64,000 bases of DNA from Korobacter sp963703075 (GTDB taxonomy: Bacteria; Acidobacteriota; Terriglobia; Terriglobales; Acidobacteriaceae). The stretch lies in the NCBI GenBank assembly GCA_963703075.1, contig OY969786.1, positions 806,001 through 870,000 of the forward strand, given 5' to 3'. The translations under genes and the position numbers were made by a program. The notes beneath the pieces were generated by a model. It searched no databases. It saw only the letters and a program-made list of their open reading frames with translations, and had not been told where the DNA came from. This document shows, piece after piece, positions 55,226 through 63,770 of this stretch (its first letter is position 1; each line of letters starts with the position of its first letter).

Positions 55226-55324
55226 ATGGATAACACTACGTTGGTTCGGGTAATCGCAGGAGTTCTGGCCGTGATCGTGTTGGGCATCATCATCTGGCGG
55301 CGCAAGCGCCAATCCATCGAGTAG
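55226..55324 (+). CDS. 32-residue single-pass membrane microprotein
   Basis: A small gene starting MDNTTLVRVIAGVLA, with one hydrophobic segment (VIAGVLAVIVLGIIIW) and a basic end (RRKRQSIE). AAGGAG lies 7 nt before the ATG, one of the best ribosome binding sites in the window. It lies 66 bp after tadC and 15 bp before the DUF192 gene on the same strand. The topology (short acidic N-terminus outside, Arg/Lys-rich C-terminus inside) suits a membrane-embedded regulator or assembly factor. No known family is recognised, and it is too short for standard gene callers. Confidence 0.7.
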   Translation: MDNTTLVRVIAGVLAVIVLGIIIWRRKRQSIE

Positions 55325-55339
55325 CGCTCAGAGGGAAGC

Positions 55340-55768
55340 ATGGGAGTGGGGACGAGTCGAAGCCAATCGAGGGATGGCGAAATAATGGCGGCCAGTGAAT
55401 CAAGTCGAATGTTTTATGTGTACAACAAAACCCGCGAGACATTCGTGGCGACCGAGGCAACGGTGGCGAATGATTACTTTCGCCGGCTCGTTGGCCTGCT
55501 CGGCAAAACGAAACGTTGGGCGAAGTTGGGAAGGGGTCTGTGGATCATCCCTTCCCGAGGCGTACACACCATTGGCATGCTGTTCCCGATTGATGTGATC
55601 TTCTTGAATAAGGACAAAGAGGTCGTCCATCTCGAAGAACATATTCGCCCATTTCGAATCTCCAAAATCACGCTGCGAGCCACCAGCGTGCTGGAGCTTC
55701 CCGCGCACACCATCTATCATTCCGGAACCAAGATTGGCGATACCCTGGAGATTTATCGCTCGCAGTAG
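55340..55768 (+). CDS. DUF192 family protein
   Basis: A protein of 142 residues with the DUF192 core: RRLVGLLGKTKRWAKLGRGL, IIPSRGVHTIGMLFPIDVIF and SVLELPAHTIYHSGTKIGD. The function of this small beta-barrel family is unknown. GAGGGAAG precedes the ATG at 55340. Unlike many family members, no signal peptide or lipobox is seen at the chosen start. Position after the microprotein gene suggests it belongs to the tail of the Tad transcript. Confidence 0.85.
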   Translation: MGVGTSRSQSRDGEIMAASESSRMFYVYNKTRETFVATEATVANDYFRRLVGLLGKTKRWAKLGRGLWIIPSRGVHTIGMLFPIDVIFLNKDKEVVHLEEHIRPFRISKITLRATSVLELPAHTIYHSGTKIGDTLEIYRSQ

Positions 55769-55820
55769 CCGTGCGCAGAGCAGGAGCGTCCCCGGTGCTT
55801 TTTACTGCTTCAGGTTTTAA

Positions 55821-57416
55821 GTGAAGGGAGGAGCATTGGGGTCCGACCAAACGCCTACGACCGTGCCGACTTTGACGGCTCCCGGCACCGCCGCAACCGC
55901 CGTGAGCCCACGCAAGTTGCCTGTGACCGGAGCAACTGGCTGGTCGCGGTGGTTCAGTTTTTCTGCAATGCTGATGACGGCCCTGTTTTTTTCCCCCTTC
56001 TTTGCCTCGACCAACGTGCAAAGAGGCGGCCCGGTCCTGCAGGATCCGGATATCTGGTGGCATCTGAGAAATGCGCAAGTCCTTCTCACTTCCCATCATT
56101 TCATTCGCACCGATCTCTATTCGTTCACCACCTACGGCCTTCCTTGGATCAATCATGAATGGCTGGCGGAGCTGCCGTATTACTTCGCCATGCGTCTGCT
56201 CAGTGAACGCGGCGTATTCCTGATGACCATCCTCGCGATGGAAGTCGTAATCGCCGGGGTTTTCTGGCTCTGTTTCCTTCGCACCCAAAAAGTAAAAGCT
56301 GCCTTCCTGGGCACATGGGTGGCCGTGCTCTGCGCCACCATCAACATGGGTCCGCGCGCCATCCTCTTCGGATGGATTTGCCTGATCGGCGAATTGCTCA
56401 TCTTCAATGCCTTCCGCAACGGCCGCGACTACACCTGGTGGCTGGTACCGCTCTTCGCCCTGTGGATCAACCTTCACGGCTCCTGGATGATCGGCGGCGT
56501 CTTTTTCGCCCTCTTTTTCATGTCCGGACTGGTGCAGGGCTCGTGGGGCGACATTGTCGCGGTGAAGTGGACCGCTCCCGAACGCCGTAAGCTGCTCCTC
56601 GTCGGCATCTCATGCGTTGCCGCGCTATTCGTCAATCCGTACGGATGGCGGCTCGTCGGCTATCCGGTAGACATGATGTTGAAGCAGAAACTGAATGTCT
56701 CCGTCATCGAGGAATGGCAGAGTGTCAGCTTCCAGGGCTTTCACGGAAAGCTCGCCTTCATTTTGCTCGCTTCACTCCTTGTGTTCGGGCTTGTGAAACG
56801 TCGCCGCTGGACTCTGCAGGATGTCTTGTTCGTCTTGTTCGCGTTTTATGCCGGGCTTTCCCACCAGCGTTTCTTGTTTCTGACCGGAATCGTGGTCTGT
56901 CCCATCATTTCGGAAGACCTGGCCAGCATCATTTTCTCCTCCATGGAACCGAAGCGCGACCATCCGGTGGTCAACGCGATCATCATGGCGCTCCTGTGTA
57001 TTTTTGCCGTTCGTCACATTCCCACCTCTGCCTCGTTGCGGAGCGCGGAAGCCGAATATTTCCCGGTAGCAGCCTTGTCCGAACAAAGCCGCTGTTGTAA
57101 GCCGGGACGCATGCTCAACCGCTACGAGTGGGGCGGTTATATGATCTGGAATACGCAAGACACGCCCGTATTTCTCGATAGCCGTACCGATATTTTCGAA
57201 TACAACGGAGTGCTAGCCGACTATCTCGAAATCATCACCATGAACGATTCACTCGCGCAGCTGGATCGCTACAAGATCGACACGGTCCTCATGCCCCCAG
57301 CTACCCAGATTGTTTATCTCCTGCGTCACACACCTGGTTGGCATGTGCAGTATGAAGATTCCGTCGCAGTCCTCATGCAGCGGAACGGCCCGGCCGTGTC
57401 TGCTGCCGTACGTTAA
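55821..57416 (+). CDS. Polytopic GT-C-like membrane protein, paralog of the one at 40986
   Basis: A membrane protein of up to 531 residues with about ten hydrophobic segments. The periplasmic loop DPDIWWHLRNAQVLLTSHHF, then INHEWLAELPYY, WINLHGSWMIG, VNPYGWRLVGYP, NRYEWGGYMIWN and VFLDSRTDIFEYNG match the landmarks of the protein at 40986-42482 in order. A GT-C-type lipid-linked sugar transferase is the best guess. The start is ambiguous (GTG 55821 or TTG 55836, both near GGGAGGAG). It opens the glycan cluster that follows the Tad operon. Confidence 0.77.
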   Translation: MKGGALGSDQTPTTVPTLTAPGTAATAVSPRKLPVTGATGWSRWFSFSAMLMTALFFSPFFASTNVQRGGPVLQDPDIWWHLRNAQVLLTSHHFIRTDLYSFTTYGLPWINHEWLAELPYYFAMRLLSERGVFLMTILAMEVVIAGVFWLCFLRTQKVKAAFLGTWVAVLCATINMGPRAILFGWICLIGELLIFNAFRNGRDYTWWLVPLFALWINLHGSWMIGGVFFALFFMSGLVQGSWGDIVAVKWTAPERRKLLLVGISCVAALFVNPYGWRLVGYPVDMMLKQKLNVSVIEEWQSVSFQGFHGKLAFILLASLLVFGLVKRRRWTLQDVLFVLFAFYAGLSHQRFLFLTGIVVCPIISEDLASIIFSSMEPKRDHPVVNAIIMALLCIFAVRHIPTSASLRSAEAEYFPVAALSEQSRCCKPGRMLNRYEWGGYMIWNTQDTPVFLDSRTDIFEYNGVLADYLEIITMNDSLAQLDRYKIDTVLMPPATQIVYLLRHTPGWHVQYEDSVAVLMQRNGPAVSAAVR

Positions 57417-57486
57417 TCATTCAAGCGTTTCCGATGAGCCCCCAGCTCCAATTCGCGCTCGTAGACGCCCATTGCGGAGAAGAGCC

Positions 57487-58983
57487 ATGACAAACTCCTC
57501 CAGCGCGGTTGCTGCCACGGCGAGAGTCGGAACGGAAAAGCCTCAGCCCTTCCTGGAAATGGCGCTGTATGCAGCCTCGCTGGCTCTGGCAATGTCGGTG
57601 TGGTTTATCTCCATCCGCGCGCCTTTGTGGCTGGACGAAACCAGCTCCTATTGGGAAACCGCGGGTGGGTTTTGGCAGATCCACGCGCGCCAGGGAGTAT
57701 TGTTCGCAGCCCACGCTTACATACTGTGGGCCTTCTCGCAGGTGCTGGGAACCAGTGAAATCGCCCTCAGGGTCCCAGAGATCCTCGCTATGTGCGGAGC
57801 CGTCTACCTGCTTTACCGGGCAGCCCGCGAATTGTTTGGCCACGATATCGCCATGATCACGGCAGTGATCTTCTGCCTGCATCCCATCGTCGTGTTTGCC
57901 GCCATTGACGTTCGGCCCTATGCCTTCGCGGCTCTCGCCATCAACGCCTCCATTTTTTGCCTCGTACGCCTCCGCACCAGCGATTCGAACTGGCTCGCCG
58001 CGCTCTTTGGCTTCTGTGCTGCCTGCATTCTGTATTTCCAGCTGTTGTTTTCCGTCATCCTTTTACCCCTGGCTCTCGGCTTCGTGATTTTGAAGTGGAG
58101 CCATCAGAAAGTGCTCTGGCGGCAACTCGGCATTGCAACCGCCACCTTCGCAATCGCCATGGTTCCGGTCGTCTCACGCTTCCGCGTGATGTTCCGCACG
58201 GGGCACACCTACAACTTTGCCGAGCGTCCCCATTTTTCATCGCTGCTGCTTACCATCGCACCCATCTGGCTCCTGCTGATCTACGCGGTTTTCCTGATCG
58301 TTTCTTCCGTCACCGGCAGCGGCGTGAAAGGGTCTCCGAAAGACTGGCGGATCGTTCTCGCGCTCCTGCTGGGCTTGTTTCCCATCGCCGTCCTCTACGG
58401 ACTGACCGCCGGAACCTCCATGCAAGTCTTCGTCGAGCGCTATCGGCTGGTCGCGATTCCCGGACTCGCTCTCTGCTGGGGATTTCTGGTGAGTGTTCTT
58501 GAACCCTGCCGCCTGCGCCTGCTTTTCTGCATGGTGCTGGTGGCGTTTACTTCGTATATGTTTTTTACCTCGCCAGAGGTTCGGCATCACGGATACACAT
58601 GGAAGTATGCCTTGGAAGTTGCTGAGAAGAACGCCGCCCCCGATAACGCTCCGGTCTTGATCTGCAGCGACTTTCCCCAATCCGATTTCACCCCGATGCC
58701 GAACGAGGCAGACGTCAAAAATAGCTCGCTGTTCACGACTCTGAGTTATTACAAGCTGAGTGTGCCCGTCGTCGGACTGCCGAGAGGCCTGAATGACGAG
58801 GCGATCCGGGACGGAAATCAGTTCCTACAATCCGCGACCCACCGCCGCTTCCTGGCCCTTGGATTCTGGCCCTCCCTCCCCACGCTTCAATGGTTGACGC
58901 AGGCTGCTTCTGCAACACACACTGTCCGCGCACTAGGAAAGTTCGATAACATCACTATTCTGGAATTTTCGCCGCGCAGTTAG
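57487..58983 (+). CDS. GT39/PMT-like membrane glycosyltransferase, first of two paralogs
   Basis: A membrane protein of 498 residues with about eleven hydrophobic segments. The first extracytoplasmic loop carries APLWLDETSSYW, the acidic DE pair used by PMT/ArnT-type transferases; LYRAARELFGHDIAM and VFAAIDVRPYAFA follow. Its soluble C-terminus ends YALEVAEKNAAPDNAPVLIC and SYYKLSVPVVGLPRGLNDEA. GGAG lies 7 nt before the ATG at 57487. A close paralog lies at 62239-63744. It should transfer a sugar from a polyprenyl carrier to an exported acceptor. Confidence 0.82.
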   Translation: MTNSSSAVAATARVGTEKPQPFLEMALYAASLALAMSVWFISIRAPLWLDETSSYWETAGGFWQIHARQGVLFAAHAYILWAFSQVLGTSEIALRVPEILAMCGAVYLLYRAARELFGHDIAMITAVIFCLHPIVVFAAIDVRPYAFAALAINASIFCLVRLRTSDSNWLAALFGFCAACILYFQLLFSVILLPLALGFVILKWSHQKVLWRQLGIATATFAIAMVPVVSRFRVMFRTGHTYNFAERPHFSSLLLTIAPIWLLLIYAVFLIVSSVTGSGVKGSPKDWRIVLALLLGLFPIAVLYGLTAGTSMQVFVERYRLVAIPGLALCWGFLVSVLEPCRLRLLFCMVLVAFTSYMFFTSPEVRHHGYTWKYALEVAEKNAAPDNAPVLICSDFPQSDFTPMPNEADVKNSSLFTTLSYYKLSVPVVGLPRGLNDEAIRDGNQFLQSATHRRFLALGFWPSLPTLQWLTQAASATHTVRALGKFDNITILEFSPRS

Positions 58984-59091
58984 ACGCCTCCAGGCCGCGG
59001 ATCGGCGAATCAATCGAGTTTTGCCGAGTCGGTTGGCGGTTTCCGGGGTTTAAATTGCAGTGGCGATTAAGCTTTTGAGGCTGTGAGAAAC

Positions 59092-60300
59092 ATGAGCTTG
59101 GCGGAGACGCAGTTGTCGGGTGACCAGCGAGTTGCCGTGGATTCTCTCGACCAACAACTCGAGTTGTCGGTGGTCATGCCTTGCTTGAACGAGCACGAGA
59201 CGGTCGGCGTGTGTGTCGGCAAAGCCCTCGCCACCCTGCGGGAAGCCGGCATCGCGGGCGAGGTCATCATTGCCGACAACGGATCCACCGACGGCTCAGT
59301 GGAATTGGCTCGCGCCGCCGGAGCGCGCGTCGTCGAAGTAAAAGAGAAGGGATACGGCAACGCCTTGAAGGGCGGGATCCTTGCGGCGCGAGGGAAGTAC
59401 GTCCTGATGGCGGACTCGGATGACAGCTACGACTTCAGCCATATTCCGCGATTCTACGCAAACCTCTGTGCCGGCTCTGACCTGGTGATGGGAAACCGTT
59501 TTCGCGGCGGGATCGCCGACCAGGCGATGCCGTTCCTCCATCGTTATCTTGGCAATCCCGTGCTCACCGCCATCGGCCGCTTGCTCTTCCATTCCCCATG
59601 CGGCGACTTTCACTGCGGCATCAGGGCCTTTCCCAAGAGTAGTTTCCTGCGCATGGACATACGCTCCACCGGCATGGAGTTCGCCAGCGAGATGGTGGTG
59701 AAGGCGAGCCTGCTGGGCATGAACGTCAGCGAAGTCCCGACCACGCTTTCACCCGACGGCCGCAGCCACCCACCGCACCTGCGCACCTGGCGCGATGGAT
59801 GGCGCCATCTCCGCTTCCTCCTCATGTACAGCCCAGGCTGGCTGTTCCTCTATCCGGGCTTGCTCCTGATCCTGATTGGATTAGTAGGTTGCGCGCTGCT
59901 CCTTCCGGGACCGCGATTCTTCCACGGCATCGGATTCGATGTGCACACACTGCTCTACGCCTTCGTCGCCGTGATCCTCGGCTTCCAGTTCGTCGCGTTC
60001 GCCGTCTTTACCAAGATTTTTGCTATCTCCGAAGGCTTGCTGCCGGCCGATCCGCGGGTAACCCGCGTCTTCCAATGGGTGCAGTTGGAAACCGGTCTCG
60101 TGGCTGGTGCGCTGTTGGTGACCTTGGGAATTTGCGGATCCGTTTTTGCCGTGTCCGACTGGGCCCGTCAGAGCTTTGGGGCGCTCGATCCTGGGCATAT
60201 GCTGCGCCTCGTGATGCCCTCGGTCTTCGCTCTCACCCTTGGCGTTCAAATTATCTGCAGCAGCTTTTTTCTCAGTATCCTCGGACTACGGCGCCGTTAA
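59092..60300 (+). CDS. GT2 family glycosyltransferase with C-terminal membrane domain
   Basis: A protein of 402 residues. The N-terminal GT-A domain has SVVMPCLNEHETVG, VIIADNGSTDGSVELA and the DxD-type MADSDDSYDF, like polyprenyl-phosphate sugar synthases (DPM1/GtrB type). The C-terminal part (from about 230) has four membrane helices and ends SSFFLSILGLRRR. It probably makes the lipid-linked sugar donor for the GT-C enzymes around it. ATG 59092 is preferred to GTG 59083 on Shine-Dalgarno distance. Confidence 0.87.
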   Translation: MSLAETQLSGDQRVAVDSLDQQLELSVVMPCLNEHETVGVCVGKALATLREAGIAGEVIIADNGSTDGSVELARAAGARVVEVKEKGYGNALKGGILAARGKYVLMADSDDSYDFSHIPRFYANLCAGSDLVMGNRFRGGIADQAMPFLHRYLGNPVLTAIGRLLFHSPCGDFHCGIRAFPKSSFLRMDIRSTGMEFASEMVVKASLLGMNVSEVPTTLSPDGRSHPPHLRTWRDGWRHLRFLLMYSPGWLFLYPGLLLILIGLVGCALLLPGPRFFHGIGFDVHTLLYAFVAVILGFQFVAFAVFTKIFAISEGLLPADPRVTRVFQWVQLETGLVAGALLVTLGICGSVFAVSDWARQSFGALDPGHMLRLVMPSVFALTLGVQIICSSFFLSILGLRRR

Positions 60301-60307
60301 CCCTCGT

Positions 60308-61501
60308 ATGAAGATCTTGATGGCCACCCACTATTTCGCATCGCACCGCGGAGGCATCGAGATCGTCGCCGGAGAACTCTTCTGCGCACTCACCGCCAAC
60401 GGACAGGAAGTGACCTGGATGGCCGGGGATTGCACTCCGCCGCCCGATCCCCAGGGTGGATCGCGGCTGCTGCCACTGCGCGTGTTCAATTTCGTGGAAG
60501 AGAAAATCGGCCTGCCCTTTCCCATTCCCACGGTTGGCGCTCTCCGCAAAATCCGTGCTGCCGTGCGCGACGCGGACGTCGTCGTTCTCCACGATTGCCT
60601 CTACCTGGCCAACATCGCCGCCTTCTTCTTTGCCAGGTCGCGCCGAGTGCCAATCATCGTGGTCCAGCACACCGTTCCCAACGAGAACGGCTTTGCCAAG
60701 CTCCTGATGAAAATCGCCACGCGCATCTTTACCCGGCACATGCTAACGAAAGCGGACCAGGCAGTCTTCATCAGCGAAACCACCAAACATTTCTATAGCG
60801 ACCTCAAATTCAAGACTCCGCCGGAAATCATTTTCAATGGCGTCAACTGCGACATCTTTCGTCCGCTGCGCGAAGCCGAGTCAAAGGCAGCGCTTCGGCA
60901 AAAGTTGGGACTTCCGATCGAAAAACCTGTCGTTCTCTTTGTCGGGCGATTCGTCGAAAAGAAGGGACTGTTGACCCTCCAGCGCATGGTGAATCTGCCC
61001 CAGAATTACACCTGGGCCTTCGCCGGATGGGGACCGATCGACCCCGATCGTTGGGGCTCACCGAATGTGCGGGTACACTCCGGGCTCAGCGGCGCATCCT
61101 TGGCCGAGTTGTACCGGGCCAGCGACGTCCTGGTTCTTCCCAGTGCGAAGGAAGGCTTTCCTCTCGTGATTCAGGAAGCTCTGGCAGCCGGTCTTCCCGT
61201 AGTTTGTGGGGCCGAAACCGTAACCGCCGATTCGGCATTGCAAAACTTTGCCTGTGGCGTACCCGTCCATTCCGAGGATGCTCTGCGCACTGCGCGGGAG
61301 TTCCTCTCCGCCATTGATGAAGTGATCGCCGCCGAGGCGGGTGCGCCAGGATTGCGTGAAGGCCGCCGTGCCCTCGCAGTTTCCCGCTATTCATGGCATT
61401 ATGCGGCGGAGAAGTACATCGACATTGCCACCAGGTTGCGGATGGATACCGCTGCCGCGGCTGTGAAGATCGAGGCAAGCGCCGGGAAGGTTTCTCGATG
61501 A
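60308..61501 (+). CDS. GT4 family glycosyltransferase
   Basis: A cytosolic GT-B glycosyltransferase of 397 residues. It begins MKILMATHYFASHRGGIE, a GT4 N-terminus with the Gly-Gly donor loop, and contains VVLFVGRFVEKKGLLTL and the E-x7-E motif EGFPLVIQEALAAGLPVV. The nucleotide-sugar donor cannot be told. The gene starts 7 bp after the GT2 gene, and its stop overlaps the next start (ATGA), so GT2, GT4 and methyltransferase are one unit. Confidence 0.9.
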   Translation: MKILMATHYFASHRGGIEIVAGELFCALTANGQEVTWMAGDCTPPPDPQGGSRLLPLRVFNFVEEKIGLPFPIPTVGALRKIRAAVRDADVVVLHDCLYLANIAAFFFARSRRVPIIVVQHTVPNENGFAKLLMKIATRIFTRHMLTKADQAVFISETTKHFYSDLKFKTPPEIIFNGVNCDIFRPLREAESKAALRQKLGLPIEKPVVLFVGRFVEKKGLLTLQRMVNLPQNYTWAFAGWGPIDPDRWGSPNVRVHSGLSGASLAELYRASDVLVLPSAKEGFPLVIQEALAAGLPVVCGAETVTADSALQNFACGVPVHSEDALRTAREFLSAIDEVIAAEAGAPGLREGRRALAVSRYSWHYAAEKYIDIATRLRMDTAAAAVKIEASAGKVSR

Positions 61502-62229
61502 CCGCTACGAACTCAGCTGAGAAACAATACGACGAGCTCTGGAGTGGTGCGTGGGGCGATATGCAGCGCCTCGGCCCGGTGCACCGCCGCCAGCGCGAAG
61601 AGCTCTTAAAGCTGATTGCCAAGCTCGGGGTCACCACCGTTCTCGATGTGGGCTGTGGCTCCGGCGACAACCTGGCTGGCTTGGCGCACGCGTTTCCTCA
61701 AATGCAACTCACCGGCGCAGACCTTTCTCCCGAAGCGCTTGCCATCGCGGCGAGGCAAGCTCCGGCCGCGCGGTTACAGAAGCTCGACGTGCAGCATGAG
61801 GCACTCAACGAGCGCTTTGATCTCGTGTTGTCCGTCCAGGTGCTCGAACATCTCCCCGACGACGTATCGGCGCTGCGGAACATGGCGTTGATGGCGAATC
61901 AATATGTGGTCGCCACCACCATGCGTGGCACCATGCGCCGCTCCGAGCTGGCTATTGGACATCTGCGGAACTATACGGACAGCGACCTTCGCAACAAGGC
62001 CGAGCAGGCCGGGCTCGAAGTGCTGGACATCTTCGGTTGGGGATTTCCGTTTTACTCGCCACTCTATCGCACCGTCGTCGAATGGCTGCCGGGTGGTCCG
62101 CCGCAGGGAACGATAGGAAGCTCGCGGCAGGCCATGGCGAATTTCTTATACCATCTCTATGCCTTGAACATTCCGCGGCACGGCGACGTCGTTACCTTGG
62201 TTGCGCGGCCGAACACCGCCGGCAGGTAG
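61498..62229 (+). CDS. SAM-dependent class I methyltransferase
   Basis: A protein of 243 residues with motif I TVLDVGCGSGDNLAGLA, motif II/III LTGADLSPEALAIA and VLSVQVLEHLPDD, typical of UbiE/Methyltransf_11-type small-molecule or glycan methyltransferases. GGGAAGG lies 7 nt before the ATG, which overlaps the preceding stop codon. Its place between a GT4 and a GT-C gene suggests that it methylates a sugar or lipid intermediate. It is predicted to be cytosolic. Confidence 0.9.
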   Translation: MTATNSAEKQYDELWSGAWGDMQRLGPVHRRQREELLKLIAKLGVTTVLDVGCGSGDNLAGLAHAFPQMQLTGADLSPEALAIAARQAPAARLQKLDVQHEALNERFDLVLSVQVLEHLPDDVSALRNMALMANQYVVATTMRGTMRRSELAIGHLRNYTDSDLRNKAEQAGLEVLDIFGWGFPFYSPLYRTVVEWLPGGPPQGTIGSSRQAMANFLYHLYALNIPRHGDVVTLVARPNTAGR

Positions 62230-62238
62230 GAGCCATCC

Positions 62239-63744
62239 TTGTCGCTCTCCGCGTCGGAAACTCCGCCACTGCCGCTCCAGCAAATCGCCGCACCGCCGGC
62301 CCACAATCGCCTGTATTCCGCGGTCTATTTGGTCGCGCTCGCGACCTCCATTTCCACATGGTTTTCCGCCGTCCGTGCGCCCCTCTGGCTGGACGAAACG
62401 ATTTCCTATTGGCAGATCGATGCCGGTTGGTTCACCATCTCATCGCGCCAGGGCCTTTCCCGCCCAGCCTATTCGTACATCTTGTGGATCGCCACCAAGC
62501 TCCTGGGCACGAGCGAACTTGCACTGCGAATCCCCTCGATTCTTGCCATGCTCGCCGCAGCCTATCTTCTCTATCGCGCGGCGCGGGAGCTGTTCGATCG
62601 CGATATCTCCATCATCGCGACCATCGTCTTCTGTCTCCATCCCGTCGTCATCTTTGCCGCGATCGATGTTCGGCCCTATGCCTTTGGCGTGCTCGCGATC
62701 AATGCGACCATTCTCTGCCTGTTTCGTCTGCGGCGTAGCGATTCGCTTTGGCTGGCCGCGCTCTTCGGACTGCTGGCCGGATCCATACTCCACTTTCAAC
62801 TGCTCTTTGCCGTCATCCTGCCGTCCCTGGTCATCTGTTTTTTCGCGTGGAAGTCGGTTGACTGGAAAACGCGCTGGCGCCAGTTTGGCGTCGCCCTGGT
62901 TGCCTTCGTTGTCGCGTTCATCCCCGTTCTCCCCGGCATTCGTTACATGTTCCACACCAGCGCCATCCACGTGTGGGACGAAGCGCCCAGCTTTTCGGAC
63001 CTCGGCATCACCATCGCCCCGGCATGGCCCCTCTTTTTCCTGACCGCCGCCGCCCTCCTGCTGGCCGCGTTTCGACGCTCGCTGAGAAAACAGTCGTGGA
63101 AGGATTTGCGCTTCGTTCTTTGCGGGTTGCTGGGAATCGTTCCCATCCTTCTTCTTTTTGGCGTGAGCCGGGAAACGTCCGTTCACGTCTTCGTCGAGCG
63201 CTACCGGTTAGTCGCTATTCCCGGGATTGCCTTGTGCTGGGGATGCGCCGTCAGCGTCTTCGAATCGCGCTGGCTGCGACTGCTTTTCTGTGTCGTCTTC
63301 GTCGGGGTAACGGCCTTTCAGCACTTCACGTCCGAAGATGCGGATGCCCACAGCTACACCTGGAAGTACGCGCTGGAAGTGGCAGAGAAAAATGCCGCCC
63401 CGGACAATGCACCTGTCCTGATCTGCAGCGACTTTCCCGAAGCCGACTACCTGACCATGCCAACCGGCGAGGCATTGAAGGACAGCAACCTGTTCGCGCC
63501 GCTGTCCTATTACAAGCTCAGCGTGCCGGTCGTGGGGCTTCCCCGCGATCTCAATGACGAAGCCATGCGCGAGGCCAATGTATTCCTGCGGTCCGCTGCG
63601 CATCAGCGCTTCCTCGCCCTCGCCTACGCGCCGTCGTACGATACCCTCGATTGGCTGACAGAGCAGACCGCGGACACCCACCTGGTGCGCGAAGTGGGGA
63701 CCTACGACGACGTCAAGGTCCTGGAATTTACCCCGCGGTCGTGA
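62239..63744 (+). CDS. GT39/PMT-like membrane glycosyltransferase, second paralog
   Basis: A membrane protein of 501 residues, close to the protein at 57487-58983 along its length: APLWLDETISYW in the first loop, ELALRIPSILAMLAAAYLLY, LYRAARELFDRDISI and a C-terminus with YALEVAEKNAAPDNAPVLIC and YYKLSVPVVGLPRDLNDEA. TTG 62239 is the start because GGAG lies 6 nt upstream and no ATG fits. The pair flanks the GT2-GT4-methyltransferase unit; different sugar or acceptor specificities are likely but unknown. Confidence 0.83.
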   Translation: MSLSASETPPLPLQQIAAPPAHNRLYSAVYLVALATSISTWFSAVRAPLWLDETISYWQIDAGWFTISSRQGLSRPAYSYILWIATKLLGTSELALRIPSILAMLAAAYLLYRAARELFDRDISIIATIVFCLHPVVIFAAIDVRPYAFGVLAINATILCLFRLRRSDSLWLAALFGLLAGSILHFQLLFAVILPSLVICFFAWKSVDWKTRWRQFGVALVAFVVAFIPVLPGIRYMFHTSAIHVWDEAPSFSDLGITIAPAWPLFFLTAAALLLAAFRRSLRKQSWKDLRFVLCGLLGIVPILLLFGVSRETSVHVFVERYRLVAIPGIALCWGCAVSVFESRWLRLLFCVVFVGVTAFQHFTSEDADAHSYTWKYALEVAEKNAAPDNAPVLICSDFPEADYLTMPTGEALKDSNLFAPLSYYKLSVPVVGLPRDLNDEAMREANVFLRSAAHQRFLALAYAPSYDTLDWLTEQTADTHLVREVGTYDDVKVLEFTPRS

Positions 63745-63770
63745 AGGAAACCTAGGTCGCCTGAGCGGCG

